From positions 992,001 to 1,056,000 of the forward strand of contig JAVHNS010000010.1 in the NCBI GenBank assembly GCA_036872755.1: a stretch of 64,000 nt of DNA. The letters are read 5' to 3'. The stretch's first letter is position 1. Every line of letters starts with the position of its first letter. A model generated the notes under the pieces. It worked only from the letters and a program-made list of their open reading frames with translations. It had not been told where the DNA came from and searched no databases. Below, piece by piece: positions 1 through 13,694 of this stretch. The stretch comes from Orbilia blumenaviensis. Lineage: Eukaryota > Ascomycota > Orbiliomycetes > Orbiliales > Orbiliaceae. A program made the position numbers and the translations under genes.

Positions 1-3000
1 TGATATTACAATGCAAGTATAGTGTGCATGATACAATGCATATGATGTAGATATTACTTTTGGGGTGTTTGAGATTGACCTCGCCGTTCATTGGAGTCAC
101 CGCGTTCGAATTTCCGGCAACCCATAGCAAAAAGAATCATGGCTAGTAATGAAAATAAACACCGAGGTAGTATTCTGAGTTTTTTTCTTCTTTTCTTTCA
201 AGGGTCGATCACGATATGTATGCATTCAAGGACCCAATTGTACACGTGTTCAAAGAGAAGTTCGAGATGACATTCAAAATGCATGAGGGCCCAAACATAT
301 TTCAATTTAATTTCCTTCTTGTCTGCATGTTATTTAGTGAGGTTTTTGCTCGGTCCCAAAGGCTTTTGCCTAAATTAACTCATAGACTGATAAAGCATGA
401 AAATTTGGCACTTATGGGTTTATTTGGCTAGGGTGTCCGCCACAATGAACTAGTTTACTTTTATGTTGAGGTGGACGTACCTCGGGGAACTACAGCGGAG
501 CGACCCAGGTATCCAGACGATAGTATAGGCGTCTTGTAACGTAACTACGTAGGACCAAGGGAGACTAGACTGGTTTTTTACTCCCTAGTTGAAGCGCACA
601 GTTTACTCTTTGAATTAGTTATAGAACTGCTCAACTGGGTAGCAGGTGGTAGGTGCACTTTTGAACTCGCAGAGAGAGCTAGGAACTTAGACTGTTGGCC
701 GATCTTAAGGCCCGTCTTTTTTCTTTCCATAGTGCACGTGTGCGTATTTGCGTGTATATGAAGATACCTCCGGAATTGATAATCAGTAATATTTAGAATC
801 CAATGCTATTCCATATAGATCCATAGGGTAGAGTAGGTAGGTACCAGTAGCCACTTCTAATCTACAATACATGCCTCAGCTTAGGGCTGGATGATAAATG
901 CAACAAGTCACATCTATTGTTCAAATGCTAAAGTTTCAACCGAAACCCCCAGAACGACCGACATCGGCCATGATGCGTCTCTGAAGCTTCCACTTATGTC
1001 CACTCATATGATCTTCACTTCATCCAAAACATGCCTATTTAAGTGAGTATTCAGCCAGCCAGAACTTCCCTCTTTCTCCCTTTTCACTGTCCCTACAAGT
1101 AGGTTACTTCAACTCTTCCCTTCTCCATTCTCTACATTTACTCACCAGACTCCACGCATGTTGCAGCTGCACAGGCTGCGGGCAAACCAACGCTTACTGT
1201 TTACTTATGTAGCTAGGTAGCTATAGGCTTTTATGTCTATGACCTATATACCGGCTCACTTTCTACAAAGTACAAAGAGGATAACATGACGATGAATAAA
1301 ACCTACATCAATTTCCACTCCATCATCCCAGCCGATTTATAAATCCATATACTGCCTACGTCCGCGAGTGGTAGTGGAACGATGCGACCAGCTAGCTAGC
1401 TCCCCTTTAACCGATAGCACGCGCCTCAAAGCATTGATAGAGGCCCTATATCTATGAAAATACTTAAACAAGCTTCATTGCCCAAATGCACCAGTTGCGA
1501 GTGTGAATGACGCGCACCTATCCTGTCAAATTTCGTATGGATTTGCACCCTGTACAATATTCATAGAAAATGGACATAGACACAAACACATGCCCTATAA
1601 TCCTCAACTTTAACTTAGGTTCACGACCCCATAGACACAGTGAGAAGGCAGACAACGGCCATGTATGCGGCCCCCGGAAGTCCCCGCCTTATCGTGACGA
1701 TGGCCCAGCACCAGTTATACAATGTCACAATGTAAAACGGTTACTAATTGTTGAATTATATGGAGCAGATAACACGCCTTCACAATCCACCCTCAATGGC
1801 GGCAAACGATATTTATTTGATGGGCGACATCATATATATAAGAATGCTAGCTCTGATAAAATCGATATAAAATTGCGTCAGTCCAACCCTCAGAGATGGT
1901 CAGATCTTATCATATTTGAAACTGTCAACGTGGCAGGTAAGATCTCAAGACATGGCAGTAACAATATTCAATACGCCTGTTTGTTTCCATGCAATGCCAC
2001 AGGGAGACAGCACGAGGCTTCGATATCTTTTGCCGTATGCATCGAAGCTCAGCTCAAACCATTCGATCCTAAGTCAACGAGAAGGAATCAGAGGGCAAGA
2101 ACGCCATGAATATACATTTCATATATAAGACAGAGATCTGGTCTCGTAAATAAACCTTCACAATGTGGCTCAGGGAGATCCAGGTTCCCGATACCGAATG
2201 CGGGAGAATACTTTATCGTAATACATATACATATATATGCCCCGGTCACCCCTTCTGCGACGCTTGTCTCGTGCAATGCTTTTCTCGAAGCCGCAAATTG
2301 TACAACTAAAAAGATTATGGTGTCTCATATAGTCCTTATACACATATATCGAATAATGTCGCAATTAAACGGCATTTACAATGGCCATGGCAGAGTCTTC
2401 AGTAATAAGATAACCATGCGTATGTGTTTTGAGACCACAGCGAATAGCCCAGCACTAATGGTCTGCACCCGGATGAGTTATGTGGGAGAGCCCTGGCCTA
2501 CGTTTAAGCCTCAAGTTTGGAATCTAGCTCAAAAAATCCAAAATATATATCCAGTGACATATGTAATCAGTCCTATAGATACTATATTCGAGCCCAACAA
2601 AGGCCCCGGACATATGTACACGCGTGTCAAACCCATAATTCAACATAACACACATTCGTTGTACAGGTCTCTTGGTATTTTTAGATAGCCCCAAAGATAC
2701 AAAATGTATATAAACCTTCCATTGTAAAATCTAAATGGAGATATGATTTTAGATAGAAATAGAGGTATAATTGAATAATAAACCCAATTCAAACTTGTGA
2801 AGATCAATACTAAGGCATTCTTATCCGATTTGAAGCCAAGCCACTCTAGCTTACATGACAGATAAAGATAAAGTATCAGTACCAAGCACGTTCTAGAAGC
2901 CAAAATAAACTACAGAAAACAATACTATAGTATTAACTTTAAATCACGATATGAGAACCAACTGTGCATACTGTTCTATATGGATTGGCGAATAATCGGA

Positions 3001-3998
3001 TCTAGGTCGTACCGTTAACGGAATTTATTATACTACGCCCTTCTTAATTACGTATACACCTAGGCCTAGCTAGGTCTAGGTGGGTGTATCATGCAGCCCT
3101 ACAAGCCCAGGCAGCCGAGTCCAACTCAGGACGATATGACACTTGATCACTGGTTGGATATTATATTTAGCTTTCTCGGCGAGTTCTTGCGTAAAATACT
3201 TCAGCAACCAACCAGTGTTTAAATTAATGTTAGTCAATCATATTGATGCATTGTGTAACAATGATCCTGTTTAAGTTCATAAGATGGTCACACAGCATAC
3301 AGCCAATTACAGTCTCGGCAATTGCGCGCAGCCAGAATCCTGTAGATCCACAACACAAAATCCATTCCACACTTTGTGGTATTTTTCTGGCATTCACGTG
3401 ACGCATTTCACTCCAAAATTGAAGCTGTTTTTTTGAGTCTAGCTCACTAAATAAAGACCTCAATTCTAGTGTTCGATTGATCCAAAAATCAACTAATTTG
3501 ATCAAAAATAGGGCTCACAGTCACGATGCGTAAACCTGATGTTCACAGTCATCGCAAAGGAGAATTGACGGCCTCTCAATATCTTAATAAATCAGTGCAA
3601 CTTGCGTTGGTGGCACAACCGATCTTTTCCCTGATCCAGATCTGGATCTTTTTTTATTTTAACGCCACAAATCCAAATTCAAATTCAAATTCAAAATCCA
3701 ACATCTCAATCAATAGGGAGCTCGTTCTTGTCCGTTCCTCTAGAATTTTTTCGTTTTTAAACCGCTTTCCAGGTCTGTGTGCCACTACAAGCTAGAAGAC
3801 GTATCTAGAACTGGATCGGACGAAAACCTATGGTTTACTGCAACCTGTATCCCGCATAGCGCTCCAGACATAATTCCAACTGCGTGGGCATGATCTCGGT
3901 TTCACAAAGGCAACCACCAACTTTATAGCTTTAAATCTTTACAGATTAATGAAAAGGGTGTCTATTTATGGTAGCGAAATACAAGAAAGGCAAGAAAG
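1..3998. other. Gene-free stretch upstream of RIT1
   Basis: No protein family is recognisable on either strand. The longest open frames are 1570-2109 (+, 179 codons) and 3230-3505 (-, 91 codons). Neither has a recognisable motif, and I could not extend either with credible splice sites. Short A/T-rich runs and tandem AAATTC units near 3677-3697 are present. A 40-bp imperfect palindrome is annotated separately. Confidence 0.5.
3051..3090. repeat. Imperfect 40-bp palindrome
   Basis: The core at about 3058-3082 reads ACCTAGGCCTAG followed by CTAGGTCTAGGT, which is its own reverse complement except at two positions. The flanks GTATACACC and GGGTGTATC extend the symmetry. It lies in non-coding sequence about 900 bp upstream of RIT1. 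It could be a dimeric factor site, a footprint of a mobile element or a hairpin; the sequence does not decide. Confidence 0.6.
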
Positions 3999-5696
3999 AT
4001 GTCATTTTTCCGAAAACCTACCGATGAGTCTTCTTCCGATGAGAGCGATGAGGACCGCATCACAAGTCCTGAACACAGCGGCGAAGACTCGGAGGATGAT
4101 TCTTTGAATGTGGATAACGATTCAACTTCCGAGGGAGAAGAGGAGTTGGATTCAAATCCTATTCAGATGCATGATGAAGAGATCTCAGACGATATATTCC
4201 ACCCCTCCATAAACACAATCTCAAACACGATCCGCAAATCTACCCGTCTATCAATCTCAAACCGTCTACACTCCATAAACTCGGACTCTTTATTCGTTCA
4301 ATCCACCGCCGCAACACTAGGTCTTCCCATAATTGCTAATGAACGTTGCGGAAGCTGGTATGTTCCACCGCCTCAAAAAGCAGGATCATGCTATTTCAAA
4401 TCCACAGATGGTCATTTTGGATGTTGGAGTTTCAGTCTTAGGAGACTAAATCTTGGTATTTTGGAGCTTATCGGGGTTAGCGGGGGTTGTATTATCGTGG
4501 ATAGTACGAGGAGAGGTAAATCTATCCCCGATGCCCTGAGTAAGACTGTTCCGATATGGTGTGCAGTGATGAACTCCGTGCTTTTCCCCAACGGCTCTGG
4601 GGAGGGCGTAAAGGTCGAGCTTCCAGATAATGCTGTTTCAGCATCAGAGAAAGCACAGATATCAAAATTGATGTATGTGTTTACGAAACAGCTACAAGAG
4701 CTACAGCTTGATACACAGAAGCTTATAGGGCAGCTACGGAAGCCTATGAAACCGGTGTGGATAACCCGGGATACTGATGTCGCAGGGGTGGAATATACCG
4801 GGGGGGATTTCAATCCGGTATATCTACTCTCAGCCTCACGATACTTACAAGAAGAGTTACAACCAAGGGACTCAGGAACTCTCGGGCGGAATTTTGTATA
4901 TATCCAAGGCGCTGGGGACGATCATGAAGGTTGGGCGAGAGGGTTGTTACCAGTCACTTATTGGAAGAACCGAGAAAGGCTGCTTCAGACCCCAGAGGCA
5001 GAGCTACCTGAGGTTATCGACGAAATAGTTAAATCAGAGGAGAATAGCAACAACGACACAACCAATAGTCTCGTAGGACTGTCCATCCTTAGCAAAGTCG
5101 ACGGGAAACTAGCACTATGTGATCTTGTAACATACAAAGCTTTGGAGAGGGCTCAAACAGTACCCGTCGCAGGAGCTATAGTTTGTTACGAATCTGGGGT
5201 GATTCTGGAAGGGAATATGGAAGCCAACGAAAGTTGGTGCCCTGAATATCGAACATGCATCCCTTCAAATAAGGTAGGAAGCAAGCAGCTTAGGGCCAAG
5301 CTGGGAGATATAGTGCTGTGGGCAAGTCGACTTCTGGCATCGGATTCATTACGACCACTTATCATCGCGTGCCAAACGGGAAATAATGTGTCGGTAGGTA
5401 TCACACTTGCATTAATATGCCAGCTGTTTGATGTTCATGGTAAGTTACACAAAATTCTCTCTATCTGCTGCATCCAGTCCACACATGATCTGTGGGATAA
5501 TACAGAACGTAATGTCTAACATGTCCAACATCGCTACCAAGGTCGTCTCATACCTATATCTAAACTCCCTAGTCACCAGATGGATAAAAAAATTATCCGC
5601 CAACGACTCAGTTGGATCATATCTGATCGAACACAAGCGAACCCGTCCAGAGCGACCTTACAAGCAGTCAATCTATTCCTGATGGGATGGACCTAG
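3999..5696 (+). CDS. RIT1: tRNA A64-2'-O-ribosylphosphate transferase (initiator tRNA)
   Basis: RIT1 adds a 2'-O-ribosyl phosphate to A64 of cytosolic initiator tRNA-Met, which keeps that tRNA out of elongation. I read two exons, 3999-5439 and 5542-5696, joined across a 102-nt intron with donor GTAAGT and acceptor CCAAG; a CTAAC branch-like site lies about 20 nt before the acceptor. The product is about 531 residues, close to the 513 of yeast Rit1. Family signatures visible are SDSLFVQ and ANERCGSWYVP near residues 95-125, FKSTDGHFGCW, DSTRRGKSIPDALSKTVPIW, and the C-terminal IRQRLSW and NPSRATLQAVN, which only appear after splicing. The first 65 or so residues are an unusual Ser/Asp/Glu-rich acidic tail before the conserved core. 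The unspliced frame stops at 5519. The start is the first ATG of the open frame; a later start is possible. Confidence 0.93.
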
Positions 5697-8600
5697 TCTC
5701 TTAGGCATTGGCGAAGCTTGGTAAAATGTTCGTTACGAGATATGTATCATATATAAATAATGTAACGTCATGGATCCAGCAGCTGGCCAAAGCCTTCGGT
5801 GACTCGCTACGTACAGCCTTAAACCTTCTTCGTCATCGGTGCATAGCCGTGAGGGTATTTCTATCTATGGAATACATCTCAAACGTAAGGTGTCTGAAAC
5901 GAACCTGAGTCGAAGGGAGCAAAAATTGGGTCTAGAAAATGTCAGCATGACAAAGGAGCCCTATTGCGAAAGGCTAAAATCCGAGAACCTGGACCGGATG
6001 AGTTTACGCCGAATGAAACTTCAAAGACTCGGTCTTGGGACGGAGTTGCTTCACAAAAGAGGAAATACCTCAACCGCGATTCAACCCTAATGGAGACTGT
6101 TGAGACACGGCATTGAACTATCTTGGGTTTGTTTCAAGAGCTTCTGTTGTTCTGTCAGGAGGGCCGGGATATGAGTGGGTAGCTTTGGCGTTTCATGATT
6201 TTATACTTCATTGTCCAAGCTTTTTTCCTCCTGTCCCGTTGGCTTCTCCACAGTTCAAGGCGCAATGCTTTTCGTCCGGTCACGAATATTTCCCGAATAT
6301 TTGCATAATAGGAGTTTCTAAACAGTCCCGCTCGTTCTTTGGGTGCCAATAATTCTGAAGGCGAGTTTCACGATAGCGTCTTTTCCCTTGGAGAGTTCAA
6401 GCGAGATGTTACAGATTTATGGGCATGAGCCGGCATCCACAAAAAGGTCTCTCCACGGCTCATGAACTTTTGGCTGCCTTGCGCCCTGGGAAACATCGTG
6501 GCCTGGCCCCGGGGTCTACCATAGTAGTCGATCAAATATTAATACCTTTGAAACTACCAGCGCTCGCCTAAATAGATTACAGCGTTCAATTGATCGATCA
6601 ATAGTTAAAAAATCTAGAAACGCGCGTAGGAACCGATATATAATAGACCGGGCGCGAGCGTAGACGTGTAGGCATATTGATTTCTCTGGGCGAATGCCTA
6701 CGATTGGTTGGGTCTTCAGAAAAACTACCAGATAAGAACCCGTGGAGATATGCGGACAGCTTTCTGCATGGACTCGGGACCAGCTCCTGGCACGGCAATA
6801 CGTTGATAAGATGTTCATTACTTAAGCGCTTCGTGCATGAACTGACAGGCGGCCTCACGGCGAGGTACACCAATGGCCGTGAACAATTAGTATTATTACG
6901 GCAAGAAGAATGTATAATGTCATCCTTTAGTTTAATCTAATCGAAACGGCGCGCCTACGTTGTACAGACTAGTCGACGAGCAATCACTGTGAGCCGTTGG
7001 AACTTCACTAGAATAACATGGGTATAGGCATGGGTATCCAGGTCTTCTGTACGCTATGGTGGCTGCAACTCGGCCGTTTTTGTAAGAGTGTCTTTCATGA
7101 CCAATAGAAAAATTTAAGAAACAATACCGTTAGTTCTCGATACTGCAATAAAGCGGCTCGATTCTGTGAAGAATATATAGAGGTTTTTGATGTTTCAAAC
7201 GCCCAGCCGAAGAAACATGATACACTTGACGTTTGGGGGCTTAGGATAGCGGAGCTAGTGGCCAGAAAGCAAAAGTTGGCAAGCCATGCGTTCGGTACCG
7301 AAGCTTATGTGAGTGGGCTCTTTCGTCCACCGTTGCAGGTTGATTAAAAGCCCATCATGGGGACTTCAACATGGATGATGGTTGTAAAAACCCAGCAACA
7401 CAAACGACGCTATACGAACCAGACAGAAAAGACTCCGACTTGCTACCGAACAAGGCTCTGGTTCACACACATACATACGCAAAGTTTTCAAATGTGGCGA
7501 ATGGCGGGGCTAAGACGCCTTCCTTAATGCCTTTTCTGCCGATGAATCGGGATACTTGTCGACAGTATGCTCGTTTCACTCTCGCATACATGAAGAACCT
7601 GAAAATCCAAGTGGTCAATAATTCGAACTACTATAATACTACAACCTATCCTGCTATGTGTAGATTCGGAACCGAAACAACGTTATGTGAATGCTGGTAT
7701 GGTACACAGGCGAGCCTACGAGAATCTTTAGGTAGACCAGGTCCGGGAGACCATCGGACGCCCCGCGACGGTTCGAATTCGCCACTCATGATGAGCGAAC
7801 TCAGATCCGTCGTTGTTGTCTCGACAAACGGTGATTCCTGAAACACAATATTCGTTTACATGCAAGGCCGGCCCCCTTGGCGCTTGTTACAGATTACAAG
7901 CTGTCGCTCGTTGACAATGCGAAAGAAGGGTTCTGGGGCGTGGGAAAGAATCAAGAGGGGAAAGGAAAAGTGGAGCTTTCCGTGCCCCGTGAGCTCCCAA
8001 AAACTTCACCTGGAGATATCTCGTAAACACGGGAGAGGGACAGGGTTCTAAGGTTTGCGTGGGTTGGGAAATTTAATTTCGGAGTTTTCGTGAACCCGTT
8101 TTGGTCGGGGAATTCTGCCTACTGGCGACCCACGATAAACAATGTTTATGGTTGAAGAAAAGCAGGGAATTGGATTGCCGCTGTAAGGAAAAGGGGGTTC
8201 TATAATACTGTACTCTTGTGATCTTAATTGCTAAAGTATCATTACATGACGCTGTAAGCTTCTATTGCAGAGGTGCAATATCACTCGCTCGCTCTCCCTC
8301 AGACATTTGGTCAAAAAGCGGCGGAGTAGACCGAGACCGGTGACTTTTTAAAATTAAAAAGTTCAGTTTTCTTTCTTGGGCGGCAGGTTGAACCCGGTGA
8401 CTAAACAGAAAAAGGGTCTGAAGCCTCACGTCACACCTGTGCGGCTCATATAAATTCCTATGTCAGTGATCGAGCATTGTTTCAGCATCTTTCGATTGAA
8501 AAGATAAAAATAGGAAAATATAAGTTTATAAAATGCTATAACTAACATAATGTATAGCACAAGAAACCTGAAAAGGAAAGGAGAAGGACGTTAATTGTAA

Positions 8601-11600
8601 TAGTGTTAACAGCTGGACATACAGCCAGGCATCAAAAACACGGGAGAAGGCTTGATCATCTGAAGGTTGTCGCAATCACCGGCGTACGTCGGGCTTGCAT
8701 GATGGTTCCAGTTCTAGAAAGGCGATCCGATATTTGGAGGATATTATTAAACCCAATACCACCGAACTGCCCATAAGAAAACCTTTTTAGCAGAGTTGAA
8801 AACTGATGAAAGGTCACAATCTCGCATAACTCGGCTGTCGCAGATTTATTTTTGAAAACCTGAAGCAGGCGACGACGTCCTTAGCGGAAATCCTGATACA
8901 TTTGACAACTGCCAGGTTGGGAAACAAGGCGTTGTCCAAGGGTGGTCTGCCGGCGTCGATTCTAATCACAAATGGGGGAATTGATAGAGAAAGTTAATTG
9001 GACACGGGACGCCAACCGGTTTCTTAATTTAAAAGATCGTCTATCGATAATGACCCCAAAGCATGTTTCCACAACCGAATTTAGTAGAATAGGGAAGGCA
9101 TGCAAGTAAACCGACCGCACAAAGGATGCCAATGGAGCGCTGTAATTCACTTAAAGGCTTGTTTCAAAGATGTGGATATACGACAAAATCGCGCGATCAT
9201 GCTGGCTTCAGGTGAGTTTTATGGAAAACATCTAGGCTTTTGGCTCCTGCCGTCCATGCAGCGGCCTTGATATTAACCGGATTCCCGCCTGTTTACCATC
9301 CAGACGAGATTCTGGGCACGTGGTCGCAAAAGAGGTATTGCCCGTGTGTATTCAACGTTTTTAAGCCATGGCAGTAAGAGCTCGATGGAAAGGCTGAAAC
9401 AATCACCAGGATGGCTTGACAAAAGAAGGTCTTTGTTGGAGATATGTTGATGTCGATATATGGACCTGCAGGCGCTGGGCATATGTAGACATTCCAAACA
9501 GAATATATCACGAAATGTTTGGACAAACTTAATTGCAACCCAATCGAATTTTCCCTCCAAGCTGTCGCTTTGACTGCAGCTGCGATAAGGCAGGACAAGA
9601 AACTGGCCACGGTTGGCTGCAGAGAGGACCAGAAGGCTGTGCCTTGTATCAGATATTCGGCTAAGTTCTGATACATCATAATCTACGATGTAAAATTTAA
9701 AATCCCGAAAAGAAACGTGGAGGATTTCCGGGTACGAAAGTAAATTTGGAAGATTGATACGACGCGGTAACGATGGATATATCTCGCTGTTGATGTTATT
9801 ATGACAATACGATTAAATGTTGACACTAATACTTATCACTAATTCGAACTTGCGAGAAGTTTGACTCAATACTGCCGTCACATCCTGTCACTTGTCTCCC
9901 CATAGATGGAAAGGCGGATGGCAAAACCAATGTTCATCGTTATCCTGCTGACTCGCACATTATATCCCGCTCTAACTTGATAAAGCTTTTGCCTATCAGC
10001 CTGAAGCCTCCCGAATGGCCAGTACAAGCGAGTATACGGAAATGCCATCTGACCAAAAAGCATTTGCCTAGCTCCTTCCATAGATAACTTTCCGGTAGCA
10101 AACCACGAGCTCCTCACTTTGATGTACTATAAGTATATAGGCTCATCCACGTTTATTGCCGGCAATTATCTGCGTCTAAGGAAACAATCGCGAGGTGCGA
10201 GGATCTGGTCGCTGGAGGTGTCTCAGAACCATGTATGTTGGAAGCTGATCTCAATAGCATTGATATGAACCAAGGGCTGGATTTCAGGCGTGTTTTATGG
10301 TATTTTTATATTTAAAAATTTGAGCCTCAAGGCACCTATGTCAGTCGGATTCTTTCGCAGTTCAACTCGAAACATGTTGACCACTCCCAGAGGATTCCGC
10401 TAGGCCCGGGATATGACTGTTGTGTTTGAACTTCAGAGTCCTTCAGATCCGTTTCTTCAAGGTGGAAAAGGCGGATGCATGACAGTTGCTGACCTTGCCA
10501 GTACTGGGTGGCTATTACCATCATTGAATTCAGCATGTGCTCCACTTTCTGGGAAACCTTTTTCTTGGGAAGAAACAGGGTAAGGCGAAGACGAAAAAAT
10601 AAAATAAAAGTATTTCTTTCGTGCATACGAATTTACGCACAATGTGTGTGTGAATTTACCAGCCGACGCCGCTGGGGGACGGAGATCAAAATCGAGCTGA
10701 GAGCTGGACCTTTCCAGCCCTTTTTTTTTTTTTTTTTTGGTGTAATGCACAACTATTGTTTCATCGAAACCCGAAACCCGAAACCCAAAAGCGAAAAGGC
10801 ACAAAAAAAAAAAAAACGTCATCTGCCCCTCTTGTACCCCCGCATGATCCCGCACCTAAATTGAGGTATATGCATAGATTAACAGGTACAACTCTTCTTA
10901 AAGTTTTTTTTTGATGGCGAGGATCCAAGGAAAACGTTATTTGTGCTGTTGTGTGGTTGAATCGATGGTCCTGGCTGCCAGTTGCTGATATCCAAAATCA
11001 TTCAACCTAAAACTTTTTCTTTCGGCCTTGCCTTGCATCTTAACCTGCAGAAGCGATGCGCTAGAGACCAAGACGGTTAAGTCCGGTAGATAACTGTGGC
11101 TAGTGAAGAACACCATGTCCTGGCGTGGTTAGTATAGTGGCTTGCACAGCCAAAAGGTTCGTGAATATGGGGCTGAGGATACAATTCCTTCCCTGCTTCA
11201 GGTTCAAAAGGGTTAGTTCTTTGTCGACATATTCGAATAGCCCAACCCGAACGGATGGAGTCTCCCAAACGGTCATCAGGGTAATCATAATAGTTCCAGG
11301 AAATATTGGGGGGCACGAAGCGTAGAAAGTGAAAGATATTGTTGGCCAACCTTTTTATCAGAGAGGGAGAGGGCCTAGCGAGCATGAACTAAGGCTGAAA
11401 CAGGGCCTCGAGAAGAGCTTCTAGAAGAAAGACATACAAAATATGCTTGGTACCTGTTCAACGCTGTGAATATAACTCTAATTTCTGCTAGAGATGCAAC
11501 ATTGCAATAAGGTAGGCAGATGCGATGAGTTAGATCTGGGCAGAGGCTGCATATATCGTCCACCTTTGGAGCTCTCCCTTGCACTCGATAGGGAAAAGAG

Positions 11601-11999
11601 ACCTAGAGGTTTTACCGCTCGTAGCCTGGGAGAGTCCATTTTGATCCATTTTTATCCAGGGAAATAGAATGTGGCAGAGCTAGAGTCGTCGTCGTTAGTA
11701 CATAGTTGGTAGACTTATAGATAGCCATCTGCTGCCATGCCCTGATTCACCTTTTTGTTTCCAGGATATTTCGGTAGCTTGATCTCTTTTTTCACGACGT
11801 TAAATTTATTTTCTCATTCCATTTCCTTTTTGTGCTAGTCATTCGTTTATTAGGATTTGCTAGTATTCAAGATCCGGATTTAAACCCATTCTCTTTACAT
11901 AGATTTCAGAATAACTCGCTAGTTGGCCTACTATTACTACTAATACTGTACCTGGCAGCCCGAAGGACAATACACAGTGTAGTGTTCTCGCTAAGCCCG
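5697..11999. other. Long stretch without a recognised gene
   Basis: Open frames up to 156 codons occur (for example 7371-7841 +, 9293-9679 -), but none shows family motifs, credible introns or a sensible composition. There is a T18 tract at 10721-10738 and an A14 tract at 10803-10816, with a CGAAACC triplet repeat between them (about 10766-10787). TGAAACA or its reverse complement, the Ste12 pheromone-response core, occurs at 8478, 9395, 10757 and 11396. Some of this may belong to the distal STE12 promoter. Confidence 0.45.
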
Positions 12000-13654
12000 T
12001 CTACCGCCCCAGCCAAACAATCGAGCTAACCAACCAACGGCCTGCCCCGTCGCTCACTTGACCCGACTTGGTAGTCGGTACTGCTCCCGTAGTTACTTAG
12101 CCCTTAGTAAGTACTGCTTTGCTTAGTGCTGTGTCCTGTACTTATCTCTCCTCCTTCCCGCCTTCACCCATCCTCTTTCGGATCTTGACCTGCTCGTTCT
12201 CGTTCTCCTGTGCCATTCAAAACACCATCTTCGGAAGACTAGACATCCATCAAACACCTTTCTCACACACTCACACACTACGCACGCAAGCCAGCAGGCA
12301 AGCAGGCAAACTAGAAGGTAGCTAACCAACAGCAAGGTACACACCTACAGTATAGTCTTATATAACAATTCTCCAGCTGAGAAAGAGAAGAAGAAGAAGA
12401 AAACCGTGCAATACAGCTTGCTTCCTTTTCTCCTCGCTCGTTCTCGCATCTTATCTCTCCCTTTCCACCCTTCTCCCTTTTCCATTCTTTGTCTCTTCCA
12501 CACCCACCTCTCATCGGACTTTCCTGGAATTTTTTTTGCTGGCCATCGAAACTCCACGGGAGTAAACTCATAATATAATTTATTGAATTCAACAGGTAAG
12601 GATTCCTTTTTTTCCTCCCGAGTTTCAATGGCGCAGGGAATATGGGTTGAAACTTACATTTTACAAGAGCATTGAATACGATCTGCTACGCTTTCCTAGC
12701 TTGTGCGACTGTATCTTTCTATCTGTCGTTTTCTCACGGAATAATTTTTTTTTCCCTACTGCGTCTTTAAATACCAGCCTCCATCGCCAGAGCGGAACGT
12801 TAACGTTACCATCATAAAAAACATCATATCAATCTCGCAATCTTAAAGGATTATCAAAGGTGAGTCGAGAAAAAAAAGACTTCAAATGTTCGCATTCATT
12901 ATCTTTCGTCTGTTTTTTATATCGCGGTTGTCTAGCTCCCGTCCCTTTTCAACGTTCCGACTCAACTTTGAAGGTTGAGGTGCATTTTCTGAGACGACCG
13001 CCAGATGGGTTTCGACCAGGTGTTTCTTGCTTGAGCTTTGTTTCGTTTTAGAATTCCCTCCCACCTGGCAGCTTTTTTCCCTCCTCTTCCTTGTTTCCAG
13101 TTTTTACCCTGCCATGGCCTGGACTGGACCGAGGGTGTGTGGGAGGGGTAAGCCTGCCTGCCTGCCTGCCTTCCCTGCCCTGCCAGACAACCTACTGTGC
13201 TTCTTTCTCTGTTCGTGTGGCTCAATTGCTCAACGCAGCATCTGACCTCTGGCTAGTGGCCGAGGGGTTTACGCGGGCGCATACGCATAGAAAGAAACGG
13301 TGGTTTATCTGACGACCTTATTCGTTGGCTGGCATAGCATGGCATTGGCATGGTTGGACCGGCGTTCTGTTCTGTTCTAATAATAAAGAATACCTACATA
13401 CACACATACATACACACATAAACATACACATATTACTACTATGCATTCCTTCTGCCCTTCCCTTGTCTTCCCTTGCCCTTTCGGAAGCCTCGTTCTGCAT
13501 GCTGCTTGGCCGTCGACATATCTCTCTATGCGCTCGCGACTGCACGCGGCACTGGAGATTTATTGTCTAGTGGCGAACGAATGTTTCTGGGCAGTAGAAA
13601 ACAATGCAAAGAAGGAGTGTGTATGTCCGCGTATGCGTATGTGTCTTTTCTTGG

Positions 13655-13694
13655 ATGCCATCCATGCCATCCATGCCATACCATGCCATACCAT
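13655..13694. repeat. Short tandem repeats (CATGCCATC/CATACCATG)
   Basis: A 9-10 bp unit, variants of CATGCCATC and CATACCATG, repeats about four times within the STE12 upstream domain. A GCCT x4 run lies nearby at about 13152-13170 and CA/TA-rich ACACATAC repeats at 13390-13430. These are simple-sequence repeats likely to vary between strains. Confidence 0.7.

Noticed and set aside
10766..10787. CGAAACC x3, considered as telomere-like or CRISPR-like
   Set aside because: Three short copies without spacers and not the fungal TTAGGG unit; a simple tandem repeat.
11116..11170. tRNA-like string (GGTTAGTATAGTGG followed by GGTTCG)
   Set aside because: It resembles an A-box and part of a B-box, but the B-box lacks the conserved A and CC, the spacing is too short and no cloverleaf forms.
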